Origin: Sphingomonas sp. H160509
GTDB taxonomy: Bacteria; Pseudomonadota; Alphaproteobacteria; Sphingomonadales; Sphingomonadaceae
Assembly (NCBI RefSeq): GCF_024124765.2
Contig: NZ_JAMXSR020000003.1
Location: 62,001 to 126,000 of the forward strand
Direction of reading: 5' to 3'
Length of the DNA stretch: 64,000 bases
Shown here: piece by piece, positions 9,157 to 17,465 of the stretch
Layout: each line of letters starts with the position of its first letter
Numbering within the stretch: position 1 is the stretch's first letter
The notes under the pieces: generated by a model
Database searches by the model: none
What the model was told of the DNA's origin: nothing
Seen by the model: the letters and a program-made list of their open reading frames with translations, nothing else
Made by a program: the position numbers and the translations under genes

Positions 9157-9936
9157 GAAGATGACGGTGGCAGCGAGGGCGATGCCGGACAAGAAGACCG
9201 CCGGACACCTATCGTAGCGGGTCGCAACGCGGCGTCAGTCCTTCAGCCGTCCGAACATGATCTCGATACGGCTACGGCGCCTGTAGCGGCGTTTGTCGTA
9301 TTTGATGGGCTCAAGCCCAGACCTCCGACCTGGGATGCATGGCTGGATGCCCTTAACCTGCAAAGCATCCCTGAACCAATCGGCGTCGTAACCGCGGTCG
9401 CCGAGCAGCCATTGCGCCTTGGGCGGATCATCGAGCAATGCGGCCGCACCGGTGTAGTCGCTGACCTGTCCGGCGGCCATAGAGAAGCTGAGCGGACGGC
9501 CGTTTGCGTCGGTCACGGCGTGGAGCTTCGTATTCATGCCGCCTTTGGTGCGACCAATCAGGCGCCCGAGATCCCCTTTTTACCCGCAGGCTCGATGCCA
9601 TGCGGCGTGCCTTTAGATACGTCGCGTCGATCATGACGGTCTTTGGGTCGGCATCAGCGGCAGCCAAGCCCTCCATCATGCGGAGGAACACACCCATCTC
9701 ACCCCACCGTTTCCAGCGATTGTAAAGCGTCCCTTCGGCAGGCTCAGGACAGGCTTGTGCGGGCCGTAGTCGCTGGGCGCACCACGCCAGCGCAGCCCAT
9801 TGCGGTTTACGAAAACGATGCCGCTCAACACCCGCCGGCCGTCAACTCGCGGCTTGCCATGGCTCTTTGGGAAATATGGCCGCAGGCGCGCCATCTGCTC
9901 CTTCGTCAGCCAGTACAGATTGCTCATCCTCAGTTT
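9157..9936 (-). pseudogene. IS5-family transposase (broken)
   Basis: OrfA starts MSNLYWLTKEQMARL at about 9936 and runs to YGPHK, where a 23-bp insertion encodes PVLSLPKG and shifts the frame. The continuation (MGVFLRMMEGLAAADADP, MIDATYLKA with the first catalytic Asp) lies in a second frame. The end (LLGDRGYDADWFRDAL with the second Asp, RIEIMFGRLKD with the Glu) lies in a third. A TGA replaces the expected Trp before RRVATRYDR. Confidence 0.8.
9731..9753 (-). repeat. 23-bp CCTGAGC/GAAGGG repeat inserted in IS5 transposase
   Basis: On the coding strand the insertion lies directly after CACAAG and before ACGCTT, so removing 23 bases restores the expected YGPHKTLYNRW. It belongs to the same family as the inserts at 16176, 26609 and 61124. 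Confidence 0.85.
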
Positions 9937-10212
9937 CCTCACGGAGCCTGAATCAGATCGCGCCTTCAACATCAATGGATACTGACCCTAGCGTCGTACC
10001 TTCCAAAAAACGTTTATTTAGGTACAAACTTACAATCGTAAATTTTCTTAACTTGGCTTATTGACTCTTTTCACATTGAGGCAGAGTCGAGTTGTAGAAA
10101 TTGAAGCCCCGCAGAGCTTTCAGTTTCTCCTTCGACCATGATGCTTACTGCCGAAAACCGCAGATTCTGCGCGGAATACACTTGGCCGATCGTCCTGCAA
10201 AAGGAGGTCATG

Positions 10213-10723
10213 ATGTTAAAAATCCTAAATTTAGCTACATTTACAGCGTTTCTCTTGATTGGCGTTTCTGCAGACGCACGGGATCGGGATATTACCGTCG
10301 TGGCGAAGCCCCCTTACTCTTGCGGCATGGTCCAAGAACATCACTGCAAAAATTGAGGACGGCCTGCATTATCCCTCGCGTATGGGTTCTGGCAGATCGG
10401 TTTCGGGAATAGTGTCGGTAAGGTTTCACTGTAGCGATACTGGCGCTCCAACTGATGTCGTGGTTTACCGTAAGTCGGGTGAACGATCGCTCGACGTCGC
10501 CGCTACGCGAGCAGTGAGTCAAATAAGAACTCTTCATCCAATGCCGCTCAATCTGAAATCTGATCAGCAATATGAGGCTAACATTTTGTTCGCGGAGTCA
10601 TACGCCGAGTCCGTCGATCTCATGGCTAAGATGCGCAAAGAAGCCATCCGCCGAAACGCTTGGTTCAGTGACTCAAGTCGTGCGATCGCGCTCAATGTTG
10701 GCTTTCAGCCAATAGGGCAATAA
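10213..10723 (+). CDS. TonB-C domain periplasmic protein (frameshifted)
   Basis: About 169 residues after repair. A signal peptide (MLKILNLATFTAFLLIGVSADA) is followed by a TonB C-terminal-like domain: SGIVSVRFHC, GAPTDVVVYRKSGERSLD and AATRAVSQIRTLHPMP are the classic strand-helix-strand of that fold. Small proteins of this kind are common in sphingomonads and probably act at the cell envelope. The start follows a perfect aaggaggt; ATG 10213 has better spacing than ATG 10210. The halves join if one C is removed from the C5 run 10309-10313. A strong hairpin follows the stop. Confidence 0.7.
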
Positions 10724-10746
10724 CGGTCGTAAGACTTGGCTGGACG

Positions 10747-10783
10747 ATACGGTCACTCTTCTCTGCGGGAAGGGTGACCGTAT
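10747..10783 (+). terminator. Hairpin after the TonB-C gene
   Basis: ATACGGTCAC-CTTC pairs with GAAG-GTGACCGTAT around a short loop, 25 bases after the stop codon. No long T-run follows, so the termination role is inferred from position and stem strength. Confidence 0.6.
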
Positions 10784-11200
10784 TGACGTCACGGAGGGGC
10801 AGAACCCCTTCGCCGCTCTAGGCTTTCCTGGGTCCAGAGCAGAGTTGATCCGCCTTTGAGCGTGTTTCTTACCGCGGTAGTGGTAAGCAATTTCTTACAA
10901 AGTCCTGATGACGTTTTCGACGGGCTTCGGAAGGCGAGCTATGAATTATCGCTACGCAGAGCATTAAGCAGGTGACGGAGCAAAATTCTCACCCTATTTG
11001 CGACGAGTATGAGCATCCAAAGTTTATTTCTTACAATTCAAGATATTGTGTCCAAACTGAGTGCATACCGAGCAAACTCGGCTTAAAAGTTGACTTGTAT
11101 TTACGGCGACTCGATGTGAACCGTCCGGCGTCAGGCAATTGTGCGGTCCATCTACTTAATACATTCACCTCTTATGTCGCCATAGTGGGGATAAATCGAT
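10784..11200. other. Intergenic region upstream of the Fis-type gene
   Basis: About 400 bases. A GTG-started frame at 10972-11208 overlaps the next start codon but shows no family features. The region probably holds the promoter for the gene at 11201. Confidence 0.4.
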
Positions 11201-11683
11201 ATGGGTGATATACAGCCAACGGCATACTATGAGCTGCTTACAGTTGCGGAACTTGGTGCCGCAGCTTTGTCTACCAATATCGACCGCCGCTGTGCTCATC
11301 TAGATAAGGCGGGTATCTACGCTACGTTGGGTGAAGGTGGTCAAAACGGATCGCGTGATCCTTCAGCAAAACATAATGTGAACCAATCGTGGAGGCGCGC
11401 TGGCACGCTCGCCAACGCAAAGCGCAATGCGCTGATCATTGCACTCGAAAACAGCCGGTATAATATAAAAGCTGCCGCGGCCCAATTAGGTATTGGCCGG
11501 ACTACTCTTTACCGATTAGTTGGCGAATACTGTGTTCAGCTTCCTACGAAATTTTCAACAGCAGCAAGCACGGAGAACGGACTCAAAGCCAGCGCCGTAG
11601 GAAACCAGTCGCCTGTTGTCCGATCAAGACTGGAATGGGACCACGGCAAGTTAATACTGACCGGGCTCACTTCCCAAAATTGA
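11201..11683 (+). CDS. Fis-type HTH DNA-binding protein
   Basis: 160 residues. Residues ~73-108 (RNALIIALENSRYNIKAAAA then LGIGRTTLYRLV) form the Fis/HTH_8 helix-turn-helix that also ends NtrC-type activators. There is no AAA+ or receiver domain, so this is a free-standing DNA-binding protein. The ATG at 11201 follows ggggata. The N-terminal and C-terminal extensions are not recognised. A perfect 11-bp stem hairpin stands directly behind the stop. Confidence 0.7.
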   Translation: MGDIQPTAYYELLTVAELGAAALSTNIDRRCAHLDKAGIYATLGEGGQNGSRDPSAKHNVNQSWRRAGTLANAKRNALIIALENSRYNIKAAAAQLGIGRTTLYRLVGEYCVQLPTKFSTAASTENGLKASAVGNQSPVVRSRLEWDHGKLILTGLTSQN

Positions 11684-11697
11684 GGTGTTTTGCATCG

Positions 11698-11724
11698 TTG
11701 CGGCGGAGACTCCCTCCGCCGCAA
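11698..11724 (+). terminator. Perfect 11-bp hairpin after the Fis-type gene
   Basis: TTGCGGCGGAG, loop actcc, CTCCGCCGCAA, 14 bases after the stop. A short T-rich tract (cttttctt) follows some ten bases later. Confidence 0.6.
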
Positions 11725-11942
11725 TGGCGCTTTTCTTCGGGTTTCAACCGAAGGTGTACCCCGCTTTGGGACAGGCGATACCCCAACAAACGCGGCGTAA
11801 TCGTACTGAAAGCGTGAACGCGGCAGGGTTCTTGGAGTCAAAGCACGAACCTGACAGATCGCTTTATTGCGGAAGATCCGCCCCGTCACCGTCGCGCTGG
11901 CGCCCTTGTCCGTCCGTCGACGGGCCGTTCCAACAGGTCTTG

Positions 11943-12857
11943 GAGCCCGACTGAAAATTGAGTTGAGCGATTTGAGTAGCTTGTGATTCACCGGGGGGTT
12001 GCGAAGACCACGAGGATCACATGGGCTGGACTGAAATCGCTCGGCGCGAGCATGACGGAAGCGGGCTGCGCTATGCAAGCGACTGCACCGATGAGGAATG
12101 GGCAGTTATCCGGCCATTATTGAGGCGAACCTCCAGGGTGGGACGCCCGCGCAAGCACAAGGCGCGGACCCTGTGGAACGCGATCCAGTATATCGCCACG
12201 ACAGGGTGCCAATGGGCGCAACTGCCCAAGGACTTCCCGCCCTTCACGACGGTGCAGTATCATTTCTACCGCATGCGCGACAGCGGCCTGCTCGATGTCA
12301 TCAACGCGGTGCTGGTAGCGTGGGCGCGAGTTTCGGAGGGTTGCACGCCGGCGCCGACCGTAGGCATCATCGATAGCCAGTCAGTGAAGACCACCGAGGC
12401 GGGTGGGCCTCGCGGATACGACGCCGGCAAGAAGTTAAAGGGGCGCAAGCGCCACATCGTGACCGACACGCTTGGCAACATGCTCGAAGGCGTGGTGCAC
12501 GGGGCCGATGTTCAGGACCGCGACGGGGCGCCCGACCTGATTGAGCGATCCTGCGACGCGTATCCCACGCTCACCAGACTGTATGCCGATGGCGGCTATG
12601 CCGGCCAGAAGCTTGAAACAGCGGTCGCGCACATTGATCGGCTGACTATCGAAATCATCAGACGATCCGACCTGACGGGCTTTGTCGTTCTGCCCCGGCG
12701 CCGGGGCGTGGAACGCACCCTGGCGTGGCTCAGTCGATGCCGGCGTCTCGCCAAGGATTGGGAAGCCTCCATCGCATCGTCCGAAGCCTGGATGCTCGTC
12801 TCGTCCATAAGACGAATGACCCGCCGTATCGCTAAACTCGAATTATGAGTCGGGGTC
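11943..12857 (+). mobile_element. IS5-family (IS1031-type) insertion sequence
   Basis: Ends GAGCCCGACTGA (left) and, inverted, GACCCCGACTCA (right) enclose one intact transposase gene. The right end abuts the IS481 copy that starts at 12861, so one landed next to the other. A clear target duplication was not seen. Confidence 0.75.
12021..12848 (+). CDS. IS5-family transposase (intact)
   Basis: 275 residues, uninterrupted. The DDE residues are visible: Asp in VGIIDSQSVKTTE, Asp in LYADGGYAG and Glu in the VERTLAWLSRCRRLAKDWE block. The zone around GRPRKHKARTLWNAIQYIATTG is typical of IS1031-type enzymes. This is one of the intact transposases in the window together with those of IS481 copy 1 and the IS66 element. 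Confidence 0.9.
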   Translation: MGWTEIARREHDGSGLRYASDCTDEEWAVIRPLLRRTSRVGRPRKHKARTLWNAIQYIATTGCQWAQLPKDFPPFTTVQYHFYRMRDSGLLDVINAVLVAWARVSEGCTPAPTVGIIDSQSVKTTEAGGPRGYDAGKKLKGRKRHIVTDTLGNMLEGVVHGADVQDRDGAPDLIERSCDAYPTLTRLYADGGYAGQKLETAVAHIDRLTIEIIRRSDLTGFVVLPRRRGVERTLAWLSRCRRLAKDWEASIASSEAWMLVSSIRRMTRRIAKLEL

Positions 12858-12860
12858 TGA

Positions 12861-13875
12861 GGTGTTTGATCCCACGGTTTGATGGTGCGATCCTTTCGTT
12901 AGAATGGAAGGAAGCCGTATGGGACAGGTACGTCACGGGAGCGCCACGACCACGCACGCCGTCAGAGCAGCAATACAGCGATCGGAAGCTTCGCTCTCGG
13001 CGCTGAGCCGAGAGCTTGGGATCAACCCTAAGACGGTAGCGAAGTGGCGTAAGCGGGCGACGGTCGAGGATCAAAAGACCGGGCCGAAGGCCCCTCATTC
13101 AACGACCCTGACCCAAGCTGAGGAGGCGGCCGTCGTCGCGTTCCGGCGTCACACATTACTGCCGCTCGACGATTGCCTCTACGCGTTGCAGCCCTCGATC
13201 CCGCAGCTGACGCGCTCAGCGCTGCACCGCTGCCTCCAGCGTCATGGCATATCCCGTCTGCCAGACATCGAGGGGGACAAGCCGAAGCGACAGCGCTTCA
13301 AGCGCTACCCGATCGGCTTCTTCCACGTGGATATTGCAGAGGTGCAGACCGCCGAAGGCAAGCTCTACCTGTTCGTCGGCATCGACCGCACCAGCAAGTT
13401 CGCCGTCACCCAGTTGGTCGACAAGGCTGATCGGCGAACGGCGTGGGAGTTCCTGGAACACCTGCTGAAAGCTGTACCTTACCGTATCCATACGATCCTG
13501 ACCGACAATGGCATCCAGTTCGCCGACCAGCCGCGCAACCGTAACACCGCCTGGTCGCGTCAGATGCGCTTCGATATGATCTGCGAAGCGAACGACATCG
13601 AGCACCGGCTCACCAAGCCGAACCACCCTTGGACCAATGGTCAGGTCGAGCGGATGAACCGCACCATCAAGGAGGCGACCGTCAAACGCTTCCACTACGA
13701 GAGCCATGACCAGCTACGGACGCACCTCGCTGACTTCATGGCTGCCTATAACTTTGCCCGCCGGCTCAAGACGCTCAGCGGACTCACACCCTACGAATAC
13801 ATCGCCAAAATCTGGACGTCAGAGCCGGATAGGTTCATCGTCAATCCGATCCACCAGATGCCGGGACTAAACACC
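12861..13875 (+). mobile_element. IS481-family insertion sequence, copy 1 (intact, 1015 bp)
   Basis: Ends GGTGTTTGATCCC and (inverted) GGTGTTTAGTCCC. It encodes one complete transposase whose stop codon (TAG) is formed by the two bases beyond the element end. Copies 2 (15663-16700), 3 (55276-56624) and 4 (26048-26213) are damaged relatives. Its right end abuts the end of the acyltransferase gene at 13877. Confidence 0.85.
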
Positions 13876-13878
13876 TAG
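12919..13878 (+). CDS. IS481-family transposase (intact)
   Basis: 319 residues from ATG 12919 (MGQVRHGSATTTHAVRAAI), which follows ggaaggaag. An HTH is seen at about LSALSRELGINPKTVAKWRK. The rve-type DDE core has Asp in FFHVDIAE, Asp in ILTDNGIQF and Glu in NGQVERMNRTIKEAT. It is the intact reference for the 23-bp insertion in copy 2: here EGKLYLFVG is uninterrupted. Confidence 0.92.
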   Translation: MGQVRHGSATTTHAVRAAIQRSEASLSALSRELGINPKTVAKWRKRATVEDQKTGPKAPHSTTLTQAEEAAVVAFRRHTLLPLDDCLYALQPSIPQLTRSALHRCLQRHGISRLPDIEGDKPKRQRFKRYPIGFFHVDIAEVQTAEGKLYLFVGIDRTSKFAVTQLVDKADRRTAWEFLEHLLKAVPYRIHTILTDNGIQFADQPRNRNTAWSRQMRFDMICEANDIEHRLTKPNHPWTNGQVERMNRTIKEATVKRFHYESHDQLRTHLADFMAAYNFARRLKTLSGLTPYEYIAKIWTSEPDRFIVNPIHQMPGLNT

Positions 13879-14988
13879 CGAAGCGGATGATCACCGGCTA
13901 ACTCGGCCGTCACCAAACTGCCTTCGTTAGTTGTTTCGCGGGATTTCCTAAACTTGTATAGCGGCTTCTCTACTCGAACATTCATTATCCAAGCATACGC
14001 CAGCGTTAAGCCTGCAGCGACGATCGCTATACCAATAAAATTGTGGTTAGGGAAGAAACCTTTCAGCAAGTTTGATAGCGATGATCTGAAACAGGTATAC
14101 GCTGTAGGAAACCCGACCAATCCACCGAAGCCAAGGCATCAGCAAAAGCGGCGACGTGATGCGGTTTGGCGTCAGGATAAAGGCGAACACGATATAAAGT
14201 CCAACGCCTTGGGCGGTGTACCGGAACACCTCGGCGAATATAGGATTTCGGACCAGCGCAGCGCCGAGAATAAGCGCTATGCCCAAGCCAAACTGCCAGA
14301 TGGAGGGTCGCCAGCCATTTACGTCGAGGGCAGGGTTCTTAAATAATGCCAGTGCGCAGCCGGCTAGTATCGAGTCAGCGCGCGTATGGCTGAAAAAGTA
14401 GTTCAGTGTGATGTCGTGCCCGACCGCCAAATGCCCAATGCGAGCCAACAAGGGGATGAGGCACGCAGCCGCACAGGCGATTGCCGCAGTGCGCGAGGTC
14501 AGGCGCATTAGCGCAAGACCGAACACGAAAGGGAATATTAGGTAGAAGTGTTCTTCGACTGCTAACGACCAGAGTGGAGGACCTGGGAGGCCGGCATGCG
14601 GCCCCCAGAGGCGCTCATAGTTCGATAGAAACCCGATTTGCGACAGCACGCTGCCAATATCCAGGCGTTGGACCGTCAGTAACCCGAGCGACAAAAGCAG
14701 ACCGCTCAATGCTAAGGTTATGTACAGGGGCGGAAATATACGGAACGAACGACGCACGTAGAAGGCTATCAGGTCAATCTTACCGGTATTTCCGGCCTCT
14801 ACTCGAAGTAGCGACGTGATGAGGTAACCGCTAAGGAAAAAGAATACTGTTACGCCAAGACCACCAGGAACAAGGTTATGAAGTGGTCCAAGATGGCTGA
14901 CGAAAACGATCAGGACTGCAATTGCCCTGACGCCGTCCAGCTCAGCGATTATCGGAAACCTTGGCATTGGCGTATTGACTATGCGCAT
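13875..14988 (-). CDS. Acyltransferase 3 family membrane protein (OafA/YrhL-like, frameshifted)
   Basis: Integral membrane O-acyltransferase that modifies surface sugars; about 370 residues after repair, normal for the family. The N-terminus has ELDGVRAIAVLIVFVSHLGP with the conserved His, then FYVRRSFRIFPP and multiple membrane helices, and the active-site-type segment WSLAVEEHFYLIFP. The last helix (IGIAIVAAGLTLAYAWIM, then VEKPLYKFRK) lies in another frame and joins if one C is dropped from the run at 14050-14052. The stop codon overlaps the end of IS481 copy 1, so the natural C-terminus may have been altered by that insertion. Confidence 0.8.
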
Positions 14989-15097
14989 AACATCCCCCCG
15001 TACGCAGCCTTATACAGCCGATGCGGAAAGTGGTAATTTTCAGCTTCCGACTTTGTTCAGAATCGGGACAATGACGAATTTTGTAAAAACCTAATCG

Positions 15098-15662
15098 TTA
15101 GCGCACCACTTCATATCGAAACCCATCCAAGTGACGGACGACAGTATTAGCCTTTAGCTTAATCTTTGCGGCCCATTTTGCGCCGAGTGTGATCAGGCCA
15201 TACTTTGAACCGTCCGGCAGCAGTTGGCCGGCGTCGACGAGCCGCCCGGCCGGAGCAATAGCCTTTACCGGCGCGACCACCACCTTGCCGCGCTGCACGC
15301 ATGACGGCCCCAGGATCAGCTTCGTGTTCTTCGCCCCCGGCTTGATCCACGAGACGCGATAGGTCGGCGGAACATGCAGCTCGCAGTCATCAATCCGCAC
15401 AATGCCACCGTCACCCTGGAACCCAACAAGCAGCCCGTTAGGGTCTTCGTTCCAGACAATCAGCTTCCGAAGATGGATGTTACCGGTCGCCACCGGCGAC
15501 TGCAAAGCCGCTACGTCGCCATCACGTGCGTTGCGGCTCACCAGCGTATCGCCGACCAGCGCCCCCCATACCTTGAGACTTACTCGGCTGTCCTCAACCG
15601 TGACAGTTCCTGTCATCGTCGTGGTGGCCTTCGTGTCGATACCGACGTCCCAGAAGCGCTTA
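15098..15662 (-). pseudogene. 5'-truncated gene of a repeated family (function unknown)
   Basis: The frame stays open from the stop at 15098 back to the edge of IS481 copy 2 at 15663 (KRFWDVGIDTKATTTMTG...), so the IS cut off the N-terminus. The remaining ~188 residues are rich in beta-strand-like repeats (VTVEDSRVSLKVWG, GDGGIVRIDDCELHV) and suggest a beta-helix or tail-spike-like protein. The C-terminal motif DGSKYGLITLG...KANTVVRHLDGFRY recurs at 16905-17027 on the other strand. Confidence 0.55.
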
Positions 15663-16642
15663 GGTGTTTAGTCCCGGCATCTGGTGGATCGGATCGACGA
15701 TGAACCTATCCGGCTCTGCCGTCCAGATTTTGGCGATGTATTCGTAAGGCGTGAGGCCGCTGAGCGTTTTGAGCGGACGGGCGAAATTGTAGGTCGCCAT
15801 GAAGTCGGCGAGGTGCACCCGTAACTGCTCGTGGCTTTCGTAGTGAAAGCGTTTGACGGTCACTTCATTAATCGTGCGGTTCATCCGCTTTACCTGACCG
15901 TTGGTCTAAGGATGGTTCGGCTTGGTAAGCCGGTGCTCAATGTCATTGGCTTCGCAGATCATGTCAAAGCGCATCTGCGGCGACCAGGCGATGTTGCGGT
16001 TGCATGGTTGCTTGGCGAACTGGATGCCGTTGTCGGTCAGGATCGTGTGAATGCGGTAGGGCACGGCTTTCAGCAGGTGTTCCAGGAACTCCCACGCTGT
16101 CCGTCGATCAGCCTTGTCGACGAGTTGAGTGACCGCGAACTTGCTGATGCGGTCGATGCCGACGAACAGGTAGAGCCCTTCGACGAGCTCAGGAAAGCCT
16201 TGCCCTCGGCGGCCTGCCCCTCAGCGATGTCCACGTGGAAGAAACCGATAGGGTAGCGCTTGCAGCGCTGTCGCTTCGGCTTGTCCCCCTCAATGTCCGG
16301 CAGACGGGATATGCCATGACGCTGCAGGCAGCGGTGCAGCGCTGAGCGTGTCAGATGCGGCAACGACGGCTGCAACGCATAGAGGCAATCGTCGAGCGGC
16401 AGGAGTGTGTGGCGCCGGAATGCGACGACCGCTGCCTCCTCGGCTTCGGTCAAGGTCGTAGAGCGAGGGGCCTTCGGCCCGGTCTTCAAGTCCTGGACCG
16501 TCGTTCGCTTACGCCACTTCGCCACCGTCTTCGGGTTGATCCCAAGCTCCCGGCTTAGCGTCGAGGGCGAAGCTTCCGATCGCTGTATTGCTGCTCGGGC
16601 GGCGTGCGTGGTCGTGGCGCTCCCGTGACGTACCTGTCCCAT
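15660..16642 (-). pseudogene. IS481-family transposase with a 23-bp insertion
   Basis: Starts MGQVRHGSATTTHAARAA at 16642 and follows copy 1 up to AEGK. There the inserted repeat encodes AFLSSSKG and shifts the frame, so the catalytic core is lost. The C-terminal part, from MNRTINEVTVKRFHYESHEQ, is readable in another frame and ends PGLNT with a TAA partly outside the element. Further changes, such as a stop near the expected NHPWTNGQ, show it is dead. Confidence 0.85.
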
Positions 16643-16700
16643 ACGGCTTCCTTCCAGTCTAACGAAAGGATCGCACCATCAAACCGTGGGATCAAACACC
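15663..16700 (-). mobile_element. IS481-family insertion sequence, copy 2 (defective, 1038 bp)
   Basis: Same ends as copy 1 (GGTGTTTAGTCCC and GGTGTTTGATCCC). It is exactly 23 bp longer than copy 1, the size of the repeat inserted at 16176-16198. No target duplication is visible. It interrupts a gene at 15662. Confidence 0.85.
16176..16198 (-). repeat. 23-bp CCTGAGC/GAAGGG repeat inserted in IS481 copy 2
   Basis: On the coding strand it lies between GGCAAG and CTCTACCTG; copy 1 has those two joined. The insert reads GCTTTCCTGAGCTC then GTCGAAGGG. Confidence 0.9.
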
Positions 16701-16705
16701 AAAGG

Positions 16706-16795
16706 TTCGATGGTCAAGTCGAGCATGGCGGAAACACCTACTACATTTACTTGGCGCTGGGCAGCACCGCAGGCGTAGCCAACCTGCAGTTCTGA
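16706..16795 (+). pseudogene. C-terminal gene fragment next to IS481 copy 2
   Basis: Reads RFDGQVEHGGNTYYIYLALG then STAGVANLQF and stop. The start with RFDG recalls the small protein at 6548 (MRFDG). The beginning was lost at the IS edge. No family assigned. Confidence 0.35.
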
Positions 16796-16904
16796 TCAGG
16801 CACAACGCATCGGTGCCTTTACAACCAACGTCGTAATTCATCTCCAATACCCGCCTTACCCAGTGTCCGCTACGACCGCCCAAATCAAACATGCCGACCG
16901 ATCG

Positions 16905-17027
16905 CTATCGGACGGCTCGAAGTATGGCCTGATCACGCTGGGGTTGAAGGGGGTTAGGACGCTTGGTCTGAAAGCGAACACGGTTACTCGCCACGTTGAT
17001 GGCTTACGCTATCAAGTTGTGAAATAA
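16905..17027 (+). pseudogene. C-terminal fragment, paralogue of 15098-15662
   Basis: LSDGSKYGLITLGLKGV...LKANTVTRHVDGLRYQVVK matches the last 40 residues of the gene at 15098 with about two residues in three identical. It points in the opposite direction, so IS481 copy 2 lies between two inverted relatives. Upstream sequence is decayed. Confidence 0.6.
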
Positions 17028-17033
17028 GAAATT

Positions 17034-17078
17034 CCTCGCTCTTCGAGGTGCGGCGCAAAAGCAAAACGGAGAGCGAGG
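17034..17078 (+). repeat. CCTCGCTCT hairpin, copy 2
   Basis: CCTCGCTCT / AGAGCGAGG with almost the same loop and the same downstream bases (aagtATGACCGAGCGGCCG) as 7321-7363. It follows directly after the gene fragment ending at 17027. Confidence 0.75.
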
Positions 17079-17432
17079 AAGTATGACCGAGCGGCCGCGC
17101 TCAGGCTACGGTCCATCACGACGCTATTGAACGTCATCCCTTCCGATTCGGCATAAACTTAAATTACTATTGTAAGAGACTCACTCGCTTTGCAGAGCTT
17201 GCTAACCCGCGACCGTCATTTCGCGAAAAGCGTTCATACACGTAGTCCCTACCTGATTTCAAAGCGTCCGGCCCTCAACCCATTCCATGCGACTTTATCA
17301 CATGTACGGTACAACGTGCTCGGTCACCGCACCCTCATCGTCGCTCGTACAGAGCCGGCATCGTACAACCATGGCGAATCATCGTAATTTTGTCCACGTT
17401 TCGTTCCAGATAAGGAAACAGCGGCAAAGGCG
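17079..17432. other. Non-coding stretch before the IS66 element
   Basis: About 350 bases with only short chance frames. The first 30 bases continue the repeat described at 17034. The 8-bp target duplicate of IS66 (AATTACCG) lies at its right edge. Confidence 0.4.
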
Positions 17433-17465
17433 AATTACCGGTAAGCGTGGCCGGCAGGCCGCAGA

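Larger units (their letters stand above)
9131..9988 (-). mobile_element. IS5-family (IS427-group) insertion sequence, disrupted
   Basis: Bounded by inverted repeats GGGTCAG (9131-9137) and CTGACCC (9982-9988) flanked on both sides by TA, the usual target duplication of the group. It carries a transposase broken in three places: a 23-bp repeat at 9731-9753, an extra base in a G4 run (9573-9576) and a Trp-to-stop change after FGRLKD. It cannot move by itself. Confidence 0.85.

Noticed and set aside
12861..13875. Target-site duplication for IS481 copies
   Set aside because: Flanks of copies 1-3 do not match at any length beyond chance; later rearrangement or loss is likely.
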